Assembly: GCA_905236615.1 (NCBI GenBank)
Contig: CAJORC010000316.1
Coordinates: 1-7,126, forward strand
DNA length: 7,126 bases
Direction of reading: 5' to 3'
Origin: an uncultured Lachnospiraceae bacterium
GTDB lineage: Bacteria; Bacillota; Clostridia; Lachnospirales; Lachnospiraceae
In this document: one piece after another, positions 1 to 7,092 of the stretch
Position numbering within the stretch: the stretch's first letter is position 1
Layout of the letters: each line of letters begins with the position of its first letter
The notes under the pieces: generated by a model
Database searches by the model: none
Told to the model about the DNA's origin: nothing
The model's input: only the letters and a program-made list of their open reading frames with translations
Program-made: the position numbers and the translations under genes

Positions 1-3000
1 ACAGCTGGACAAAGGACGATGAGCCGATACTTTCATCAGATGATCTTACAAATCTTGATGAATACGGTCCGGGTCATAATTCCTTTACCCGGGATGAGGA
101 TGGAAACGTTGTAATTGTTTACCATGCAAGGGATGAGAGATGTCATCAGAATAAGTGCGATTACGCAGATAAGGATCCTCTTTATGATCCTTGCCGTAAT
201 GCAGAGATCAACTATGTAAGCTTTGATAAAGACGGAAAGCCTGTATTAAATGAAACAGCAGCAAACCAGGCAGAGGCCCTTGGTCTTGACTATAGTCTCA
301 CAGTATATATAGGAAATGAGGCTGAACTTGCTGCAGCAGACGCAGATGCACTTGATATTCCTAATGCAGATGATATCAGAGGTAATATCACTCTTCCTGA
401 AACCGGAAAGAACGGTTCTGAGATCAGCTGGAAATCATCTGCTGAGGATGTTGTTACAGCTGCCGCAGCAGACGGAAAGGCTGCAGGTGTTGTAAGAAGA
501 CAGGCTGAGGATACTGAAGTTACGGTTACCGCAACGATCAAAAATGGCGGAAGCAGCATTACAAAACCTTTCAAACTGACTGTAAAGGCAAAGGCAGGAG
601 AGGTTAATCCTGAGGATTATATTTTCGTTCACTTTGTAGGAGAGACTTTCCCGACATCGGATACTGATGAGCAGATATACTTTTCTTCAAGCAAAGATGG
701 AAGAAATTTCACACTGTTAAACAGCGGAGAGCCGATCTTTACATCCACGCTTGGAGAGACCGGACTTAGAGATCCTTCGATAATCCGTTCACCTGAGGGA
801 GACAAGTTCTACCTTATAGCAACAGATCTTTCGATTTACTCAAGGATGAAGACAGATTCAACTCCATGGCCGGAGTCAGGTGTGAACGGAAGTCATTCGA
901 TCGCAGTATATGAGTCAACAGACCTTGTAAACTGGTCGGATGAGAGACTTGTAGAGGTTGCTGCAGACAATGCAGGTATGGCCTGGGCACCCGAAGCTGT
1001 TTATGATGAAGACAAGGGTGAATATTTTGTATTCTGGTCATCTACAAATTCTACTGACAGCTATAAAAAACACAGAGTATACTGTGCAACAACAAGAGAT
1101 TTCTATACATTCTCCGAACCTGAAATATGGATCGAGAACAGCTTTGCAACAATTGATACATCCGTGATCAAGGTTGGTGACTGGTATTACAGAATTTCAA
1201 AGAATGAGTCTACCGGCTATGAATACATGGAGAAGAGCAAGAAATTAAAAGGTAACTGGGAAGCTGTAGATTCATCTTTCCTTTCCGGGACATCAGGTGT
1301 TGAAGGAGGAATGATCTACAAGGTTAATCCTGATGATGCAGCAGATGCAGATGTTGATGAGTATTGTGTGATACTTGACCGTTTTGCAACAAGCAAGGGA
1401 TATTTCCCTGCAACAACGACTGATATTGCATCAGGAGAGTTTAAGGCAGCATCAGACTATTCTTATCCTTCAAAGATGAGACATGGTTCGGTTCTTCCTA
1501 TAACTGCAGAAGAATATAAAGCAGTTATGGACAAGTGGGGAACGGAGAAAGAAAATGAGGATGAGGAGATTTCAGAGATCTCACTTAAAGATTCGGCAAT
1601 CTTCAATCTTTCGTTTGACGGAGATGATGCATTCAGCGCGGACGGAGTAAAGGTTGAAGCTCATAATGCTCCTGTAACTGTTTCCAATGATGAGCTTGGA
1701 GGTAAGGCACTTTCACTTTCTGCTTCTGATAAACAGTATCTGGATATAACTGCAGAAGACGGAACTGCTCTTCTTGCAGGCCAGTCGGAGGTTACAATTA
1801 ACTACTGGAGTAAGGTTCAGGATAACGGCGGATGGGCTGTATTTGCTGCTCCGTATGCGGACGCAATAAAGTGGGGAAGCAGCGATACGGCATTTGGAAG
1901 CAATTTTGAAACATACCTCGGAATAATTGATACTTCAGCATCAAGCAGCTTTAATGATGATGGTATCTTTGTTCAGAGATTCATGGATTCGGGAAGCCGT
2001 TCAGCTGTAAACAGTTTCACAAGCGGAAAATATGATGACAGCTGGAAGATGGTTACAGTAGTTGCAAATGCTGATTCCACAACTCTTTATGTAAATGGCG
2101 AAAAGGTCAGCAGCGTTTCTTCTTCAATATCACTTAAGGATATCTTTGGTGAGGCAGATAAGGGTATATTCCGTATAGGAAGAGCAAGCTGGGACAATGG
2201 TGAATATTTCACGGGTCTTATCGATGATATCACTGTTTACAACAGAGGAATCAGTTCAGCAGAAGTAGCAGATATCTATAAAACAAAGAATTACACAGGT
2301 CTTCCGAAAGAAGCTGCACATGAGAACTTTGATGGAAAGCTTCCTGAGGGTGCAAAGGCTGTGATTACCGGACTTGGTGCATACAACGGAGAAGTTGTTT
2401 ACGGAGAAGGTCACACAGAAAAGGCAGGAGACAAGGCAGTCCTTCTTGGAGATTATGGTGTAAAACTTGCAAATGAAAACATTGGTGACAAATATACATT
2501 GTCATTCTGGACGAAAGCTACCGATACGGTTGAAGTAAATGCCGCAACTGTATTCCTTGGCTATCATAATCCTGAGAAATGGCTTGCTATTTCCGGAGCT
2601 GATGACAAGAGCAACTATAAGGTATGGACAAATGAGTCTGCAAACAACAGCTATAGCTGGACAACCATAGGACATGTGGCTCATGAGAAAAATGAGTGGA
2701 AGATGATCACCATTACACAGGATGGAAATACTACCAAGGTTTATGAAAATGGTGAATTAACAACAACAGGTAAGGCTGCGGATGCACTTAACGGTGAACA
2801 TCAGGGAATCTATCTCGGAGTTACCAACTGGGATAATGAGTATCAGGGATATATAGATGATCTCTATCTCTATGATGAAGTTCTTGATGCAAACCAGATA
2901 TACAGCCTTTATGATGGAAAATCAGCTGAGGATATTTTTGATGAAAAAGGAATCACTGCCGCAGAGTCGCTTGTACTTAAGGCAGGAAAGACAGGTTCGG

Positions 3001-5153
3001 TTGAACTCAGCGTTCCTTCAGCAATAAAGGGATATACGGTTTCCTATGATTCTTCTGATGAGTCAGTGGCAACGGTTAAAAACGGAACAGTAACCGCTGT
3101 AGCAGAGGGAAGCTGTGTTATCACAACATCAGTAACATATGGATCGGTAACAAAGAAAGCAGAAACAAAAGTAACAGTAGAGACTTCTGACGTTGTTAAC
3201 AGCAAAACCGCAGTTGAATTGGATTTCAGCAGCATTGACGGAACAACGATAGCTGATAAGTCAGGCAACAAAAACAGTGCAACAATCAAGGGCAGCGGTG
3301 TAAAAGCAGAAGACGGAGTACTTAAGCTTACGAGCAGCGGTTATGTGACACTTCCGCTTTCGATAATGGATGCGCTCAGTGATAAAGAGAAGTTTACTAT
3401 TGAGTGTACCTTCTCCAGAGACGCTTCATGCGGAGCAAATGCATGGGCTTACTGCATAGGTTCAAATCCTCAGAGCACAGGTACAAACTATCTCTTCCTT
3501 TCACCGGCATTTGGCGGAAGCACATTGAGATCGGGTATAAAGAATTCTAGCAGAGAGCTTCTTTACGATACCGGAATTACAACAGCCGCAGGTAAGGATT
3601 ATACAGCCGACATGGTATTTGATGAAGGTAAGGTAACACTTTATCTGAACGGTGTACAGGTTGGAAATACTCTTAATTCAGGATACAGCATTGAAGAGAT
3701 CATTAATAACGGATGCAAAAATGATGTATTAGGTTATCTCGGAAAGTCATGCTGGTCACCTGACCCGAACTACACAGGAACAATCTCGAAGTTCGCGGTT
3801 TACAATGGAGCAAAGAGCGCCGAAGAGATTCAGGCACCTTTCGTGGATGCATTCCGGAAGGAATTTGAAAGCCTTCTTACGATCGATAACATTCTGAACC
3901 GCAATGCTTCAGCTGATGAGATTTACTTCAAGCTGAATCTTGTGGATGAAGTTAATGAGATGAAGGTAAGCTGGAAATCATCCGATGAGTCAGTGATAGC
4001 AGCTGACGGTACAGTAAACAGCGTTAAAGCTGATACGAAGGTGACACTGACAGCTTCCGTAACAGAAGGCAGTCTTACGGCATCACAGAATTTCGTAGTT
4101 ACAGTTAAGGCTCCCGACAGAACAGAACTTGAAAGTCTTCTTAAAGAAGCGGCAGATATACTTGATATCGCTGTAAACTTAAATGATACACTTAAAGAAC
4201 TCAAGGAAGCAGCAGAAGCAGCTGATAAGGCAGAGACAAAGGCTGAGATAACAGAAGCAGCTGAAAAGCTCCGCGCAGCAATAGAAGCAGCAGAAGCAGA
4301 CACAGATTATCTCGATCCTTTCGCAAAGGTAGATGATTCCTCTTACAGCGAAAGTCTGAGTCTTGAAAAGGGTGAGAGCAGAGAGATCATTAAGATTTCT
4401 AAAGATGTAACAGATAATCTTACGGCAGCTTTTGAATCTTCTGATGAAAGCGTTGCAGCTGCAGAGGAGAAAGACGGAATTATAAGCATAAAGGCAGTAA
4501 AGGCCGGAAAAGCAGAAGTAAAAGTAACACTGACATCGCTTTATGACGGATACCCTGTTGAATATCTGAGCGAGGTAACCGTAACCGGTGAGAAAGAGCC
4601 TGAAACACCTGTTGATCCTGATGAACCGGGTACACCCGAAACACCCGAGACACCGTCCGGAAACAATACGGTTTCTGAGGACAAGACAACACCAAAGGCT
4701 CCGGAGGGAGGTATCCTTTCAACAGACAGACCGAACCTTCTTACAGCTAAAGTTAAGTATTATATCAGACCTTCATTTAAGGTTAAGAAGTTTGTTGTTG
4801 AAAACAAAAAGCTTGTAAAGGTTACAAAGAAGGGCAAGGTAACAGTAAAGAAAACCGGTACAACGACGGTTACAGCATTAGGAAAGAACGGTGAGAAAGA
4901 AGTTTATTCCATAAATGCCGAAGTGCCGAAGATGAAGAAGCTGACAGTAAGGAGCACAGGAAAATACAGTATTTCAGACATGCTTTCAGGCATAACTTAT
5001 ACAACGGTTGACTCCTACAGCTCATCAAAAACTTCTGTGGCTGAAATTTCATCCGATGGAACGATTACCGTTAAAGCTGCAGGTTCGACAAAGATAACAG
5101 CAGTTATCGGAGGAAAGAAGTATAAGGCAACATTAAGGGCAAAGATCAAATAA
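1..5153 (+). CDS. Giant secreted bi-catalytic GH43 glycosidase with LamG and Ig-like modules (5' partial)
   Basis: The frame is open from the first full codon (base 3) to TAA at 5151-5153, giving 1716 visible residues; the start lies off the window. Numbering from base 3: residues 1-~95 are the end of a GH43 domain resembling LbAraf43-type arabinofuranosidases (YGPGHNSF at 21-28, YHAR at 40-43, DPLYDP at 58-63). ~105-196 is an atypical Ig-like domain (LPETGKNG, SWKSS). ~205-510 is a complete second GH43: base D257 (GLRDPSII), WAPEAVYDE at 328-336, pKa-modulating D385 (ATIDTSV), acid E434 (GVEGGMIYK) and RHGSV at 493-497. Then come LamG (~531-760), LamG (~770-973), Big_2-like Ig (~982-1063), LamG (~1067-1280), atypical Ig (~1289-1370), a FIVAR-like helical segment (~1373-1440), Ig-like (~1441-1530), a Pro/Thr/Glu linker (~1531-1570) and a Lys-rich double Ig-like tail (~1571-1716). 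Probable role: extracellular release of arabinofuranose from plant polysaccharide, inferred from family; the sequence does not prove the substrate. ATG 846 is internal because it lies downstream of D257. No LPXTG, SLH or dockerin is visible. Confidence 0.93.
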   Translation, partial: SWTKDDEPILSSDDLTNLDEYGPGHNSFTRDEDGNVVIVYHARDERCHQNKCDYADKDPLYDPCRNAEINYVSFDKDGKPVLNETAANQAEALGLDYSLTVYIGNEAELAAADADALDIPNADDIRGNITLPETGKNGSEISWKSSAEDVVTAAAADGKAAGVVRRQAEDTEVTVTATIKNGGSSITKPFKLTVKAKAGEVNPEDYIFVHFVGETFPTSDTDEQIYFSSSKDGRNFTLLNSGEPIFTSTLGETGLRDPSIIRSPEGDKFYLIATDLSIYSRMKTDSTPWPESGVNGSHSIAVYESTDLVNWSDERLVEVAADNAGMAWAPEAVYDEDKGEYFVFWSSTNSTDSYKKHRVYCATTRDFYTFSEPEIWIENSFATIDTSVIKVGDWYYRISKNESTGYEYMEKSKKLKGNWEAVDSSFLSGTSGVEGGMIYKVNPDDAADADVDEYCVILDRFATSKGYFPATTTDIASGEFKAASDYSYPSKMRHGSVLPITAEEYKAVMDKWGTEKENEDEEISEISLKDSAIFNLSFDGDDAFSADGVKVEAHNAPVTVSNDELGGKALSLSASDKQYLDITAEDGTALLAGQSEVTINYWSKVQDNGGWAVFAAPYADAIKWGSSDTAFGSNFETYLGIIDTSASSSFNDDGIFVQRFMDSGSRSAVNSFTSGKYDDSWKMVTVVANADSTTLYVNGEKVSSVSSSISLKDIFGEADKGIFRIGRASWDNGEYFTGLIDDITVYNRGISSAEVADIYKTKNYTGLPKEAAHENFDGKLPEGAKAVITGLGAYNGEVVYGEGHTEKAGDKAVLLGDYGVKLANENIGDKYTLSFWTKATDTVEVNAATVFLGYHNPEKWLAISGADDKSNYKVWTNESANNSYSWTTIGHVAHEKNEWKMITITQDGNTTKVYENGELTTTGKAADALNGEHQGIYLGVTNWDNEYQGYIDDLYLYDEVLDANQIYSLYDGKSAEDIFDEKGITAAESLVLKAGKTGSVELSVPSAIKGYTVSYDSSDESVATVKNGTVTAVAEGSCVITTSVTYGSVTKKAETKVTVETSDVVNSKTAVELDFSSIDGTTIADKSGNKNSATIKGSGVKAEDGVLKLTSSGYVTLPLSIMDALSDKEKFTIECTFSRDASCGANAWAYCIGSNPQSTGTNYLFLSPAFGGSTLRSGIKNSSRELLYDTGITTAAGKDYTADMVFDEGKVTLYLNGVQVGNTLNSGYSIEEIINNGCKNDVLGYLGKSCWSPDPNYTGTISKFAVYNGAKSAEEIQAPFVDAFRKEFESLLTIDNILNRNASADEIYFKLNLVDEVNEMKVSWKSSDESVIAADGTVNSVKADTKVTLTASVTEGSLTASQNFVVTVKAPDRTELESLLKEAADILDIAVNLNDTLKELKEAAEAADKAETKAEITEAAEKLRAAIEAAEADTDYLDPFAKVDDSSYSESLSLEKGESREIIKISKDVTDNLTAAFESSDESVAAAEEKDGIISIKAVKAGKAEVKVTLTSLYDGYPVEYLSEVTVTGEKEPETPVDPDEPGTPETPETPSGNNTVSEDKTTPKAPEGGILSTDRPNLLTAKVKYYIRPSFKVKKFVVENKKLVKVTKKGKVTVKKTGTTTVTALGKNGEKEVYSINAEVPKMKKLTVRSTGKYSISDMLSGITYTTVDSYSSSKTSVAEISSDGTITVKAAGSTKITAVIGGKKYKATLRAKIK
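4206..4299 (+). repeat. In-frame Ala/Glu codon repeat in a helical spacer of the giant GH43 protein
   Basis: The 16-mer gaagcagcagaagcag occurs at 4206-4221 and again at 4284-4299, 78 bases (26 codons) apart. The 13-mer cagaagcagctga occurs at 4213-4225 and 4252-4264, 39 bases (13 codons) apart. All copies are in the coding frame and encode E-A-A-E/D-K type heptad-like sequence within residues ~1373-1440, which looks like a FIVAR-type helical spacer between two Ig-like domains. The 13-codon step suggests small internal duplications or strong selection for a repeating helix. Simple Ala/Glu codon bias could produce the same matches. Confidence 0.55.
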
Positions 5154-5164
5154 AGGATTTATGA

Positions 5165-5194
5165 GGTTGGGGGCAGTTGAGGCTGTCCCCGGCC
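5165..5194 (+). other. Intergenic stem-loop without a T-tract
   Basis: Bases 5169-5176 (gggggcag) pair with 5183-5190 (ctgtcccc) through eight pairs, one of them G-U, around the loop ttgagg (5177-5182). The stem can be lengthened by two G-U and two G-C pairs to 5165-5176 with 5183-5194. It starts 11 bases after the stop of the giant GH43 gene and ends 16 bases before the Shine-Dalgarno of the next gene. No run of T follows, so it does not fit a classical intrinsic terminator. It may instead be a 3'-end-protecting, processing or partial-attenuation hairpin that sets the ratio of the two proteins. The pairing is read directly; the function is inference. Confidence 0.55.
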
Positions 5195-5210
5195 AATGGA
5201 TTTGGATAAT

Positions 5211-5215
5211 GGAGG
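5211..5215 (+). promoter_or_regulatory. Shine-Dalgarno of the XynD-like GH43 gene
   Basis: GGAGG lies 11 bases upstream of ATG 5227, somewhat wider than the usual 5-9 bases but the only strong candidate. An in-frame TAA at 5221-5223, one codon before the ATG, rules out an earlier start in this frame, so SD and stop together fix the start. Confidence 0.8.
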
Positions 5216-5226
5216 ATTTATAAATA

Positions 5227-7092
5227 ATGAAGAACAGAATAGTTGCCGGACTGCTTACACTTTCGATGATACTCGGAGGTACGGCTGCGATACCGGCAGT
5301 AAATATATATGCTGCAGAGAAGAATACGGTTTCACTTGTAAAGAGCAATACAGGAAATCCGGTTCTGGGATTTGACGATAAGGGTGAAATCCTTTATGGT
5401 GGAGATCCGTCGGCACTTGTTGACGGAGATACGGTTTATATTTATGTAGGACATGATGCATCTTCCGGTGACAGCTATCAGATGCCGGACTGGCGATGCT
5501 ATTCCACAAAGGATCTGAAAAATTTCAAATACGAGGGAACGATCCTCAGCATGACTGATATCAAATGGGCTGACAGTTCTTCCGCATGGGCAGGTCAGGT
5601 AATGAAGTACAAGGATAAATATTACTTCTATTACTGTGCAGAAAGTACCGCAGGCGGCGAGGGAAAATGCATAGGTGTAGCCGTATCGGATTCACCGACA
5701 GGTCCTTTTACCGATATCGGCAAGCCGCTGGTACTGGATTCACAGACAAAAGCAAGTCCCAGCTGGGGAGACATCGACCCCACGGCATGGGTTGAGACAG
5801 TTGACGGAGTTGAGCACAGGTATGTGGCTTGGGGCAATACCAACTACAATATTGCAGAACTTAATGAAGACATGATTTCCATAGCTGACCGGAACAATGA
5901 CGGAAAGATAACGGCTGTGACTTCAAGTGAGAGGGCAGCAGGCAAAGATGGGGATATCCTCGAAGCAAAGATAACGGGAATGACCGGAAGCGATGGCTTC
6001 ACAGAAGCACCGTGGATATACAGAAGACAGGATTCGGACGGAAATTATTACGGTAAATACTATCTTTTCTATGCAATGAACTGGAGAGAGAGAATGGCTT
6101 ATGCCGTGACGGATGACCTTCTTGCTGAAAGTTATAAATATGAAGGAACTCTGATGGAGCCGACAGCTACATCAAATACCAATCACATGGCAGTTATAGA
6201 CTTCAAGGGAAAGACCTACTTCATACATCATAACGGATCACTTCCGTGGGGCTCCGGATTCAGAAGGGTTATAGCCATACAGGAAATGAGCTTTAATGAG
6301 GATGGAAGCATTAACTATATCGAAGAGACTTCAACCGGAATAAACGGAAAGACAAGTACGATAAAGGACAGCAGCGGAAATCCCATAGCTCACAGGAAAT
6401 TTACAAATTCACTTGAAGATGGAAAATATCCTTATAAAGATGTTCCTGTATCGGTTGATGCTGATGCGGAGGAAAATGATGCGCTCTGGCAGATCGTTGC
6501 AGGCAAGGCAGATCCCGATAATGATGCTTATGTTTCTATCGAGTCTTATAATAAGGCAGGTCTTTATCTGCAGGTTGACAGTGATAAGGGTGTAACGATG
6601 GGTCAGGATTATCAGAAAGCATCTTCAGACGGATTTACCGCAGATTCAAAACGTATGACTTTCAAGACCTTAAAGGGCTTTGACAGTTCGGTTAAAGACG
6701 GGGTAACATTCGAGAGCGTCAGATATCCGGGATATTATCTTACCGTAAAAGACGGAAGTCTTTCAGTAACAAATGATCCGGAAGACAGTGCAGCTACTTT
6801 CAGCGTTTCAACAGGATTGGAGGATTCTGCTGTTGAAAAGGAAGTGAGCGGAATTACTGTCAGAAAGACAGCAAAGATATACAGAACCGGTTCAGAACTG
6901 AAAACAGACGATATAAGAATAACCGTCAGATATGGAAACGGCAGCGTAAAAATTCTCAGAAAGGGCTTCAGTGTTGACAGCTCGGCTGTTGATATGAGCA
7001 AAGCCGGAAGCTACGATCTGAAAGTCAACTACAGCGATGACAGCGGAAATAATTTCAGCGGAAAAATTACAGTTAAGGTTGTAGGAAAGTAA
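5227..7092 (+). CDS. Secreted GH43 (XynD-like) arabinofuranosidase with AbfB/CBM42-like and Ig-like domains
   Basis: Complete 621-residue protein. Residues 1-~30 form a Sec signal peptide: MKNR, then a hydrophobic core to about V25, with likely cleavage near A29/A30. The GH43 five-bladed propeller spans ~38-385. Candidate catalytic residues are base D60 (GGDPSALV), pKa-modulating D184 (GDIDPTAWV) and acid E260 (FTEAPWIYR). The HHNG motif (334-337) and GFRR (344-347) match the XynD-like arabinoxylan arabinofuranohydrolase branch, where a His near this position helps to bind the central metal. Residues ~415-530 look like an AbfB/CBM42 beta-trefoil, with repeat signatures VSIESYNKAGLYL (436-448) and VTFESVRYPGYYL (493-505), each followed by a D-rich turn; CBM42 modules bind arabinofuranose branches. 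Residues ~538-621 resemble a Big_3 Ig-like domain. The gene lies 73 bases after the giant GH43 gene with no clear promoter between, so co-transcription is likely. It probably removes arabinofuranosyl side chains outside the cell; beta-xylosidase or endo-arabinanase activity cannot be excluded. Confidence 0.93.
   Translation: MKNRIVAGLLTLSMILGGTAAIPAVNIYAAEKNTVSLVKSNTGNPVLGFDDKGEILYGGDPSALVDGDTVYIYVGHDASSGDSYQMPDWRCYSTKDLKNFKYEGTILSMTDIKWADSSSAWAGQVMKYKDKYYFYYCAESTAGGEGKCIGVAVSDSPTGPFTDIGKPLVLDSQTKASPSWGDIDPTAWVETVDGVEHRYVAWGNTNYNIAELNEDMISIADRNNDGKITAVTSSERAAGKDGDILEAKITGMTGSDGFTEAPWIYRRQDSDGNYYGKYYLFYAMNWRERMAYAVTDDLLAESYKYEGTLMEPTATSNTNHMAVIDFKGKTYFIHHNGSLPWGSGFRRVIAIQEMSFNEDGSINYIEETSTGINGKTSTIKDSSGNPIAHRKFTNSLEDGKYPYKDVPVSVDADAEENDALWQIVAGKADPDNDAYVSIESYNKAGLYLQVDSDKGVTMGQDYQKASSDGFTADSKRMTFKTLKGFDSSVKDGVTFESVRYPGYYLTVKDGSLSVTNDPEDSAATFSVSTGLEDSAVEKEVSGITVRKTAKIYRTGSELKTDDIRITVRYGNGSVKILRKGFSVDSSAVDMSKAGSYDLKVNYSDDSGNNFSGKITVKVVGK

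Noticed and set aside
290..574. Antisense frame of 94 codons with a hydrophobic start resembling a signal peptide
   Set aside because: It lies wholly opposite the open frame of the giant gene, where the + strand encodes recognisable GH43 tail and Ig sequence; its Ala/Ser/Val richness follows from the complement of GCA/GAT-rich codons.
846..848. ATG 846 as the true start of the giant GH43 gene
   Set aside because: The same frame is open back to base 3 with clear GH43 and Ig homology, and the catalytic D257 lies upstream of this ATG.
4206..4299. CRISPR-like or regulatory direct repeats
   Set aside because: The repeats are short, in the coding frame, and explained by Ala/Glu codons of a helical spacer; there are no regular unique spacers.
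3923..4303. 126-codon antisense frame, Ser/Ala-rich
   Set aside because: It is the mirror of the Ala/Glu/Lys-rich helical and Ig coding region of the giant GH43 gene; low-complexity composition, no Shine-Dalgarno and no recognisable domain.
4593..4712. Pro/Thr/Glu stretch as a cell-wall sorting (LPXTG) region
   Set aside because: No LPXTG-like motif, hydrophobic helix or terminal basic tail in the sortase arrangement; it is followed by about 146 residues of Ig-like sequence, so it is a flexible linker.
5196..5198. ATG 5196 as an earlier start of the XynD-like gene
   Set aside because: It is in a different frame from ATG 5227 and does not lead into the signal peptide or GH43 domain.
5177..5210. 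Possible promoter with ttgagg (5177-5182) and gataat (5205-5210)
   Set aside because: Spacing of 22 bases is too long, the -35 candidate sits in the hairpin loop, and initiation a few bases after 5210 would leave the Shine-Dalgarno at or before the transcript start.
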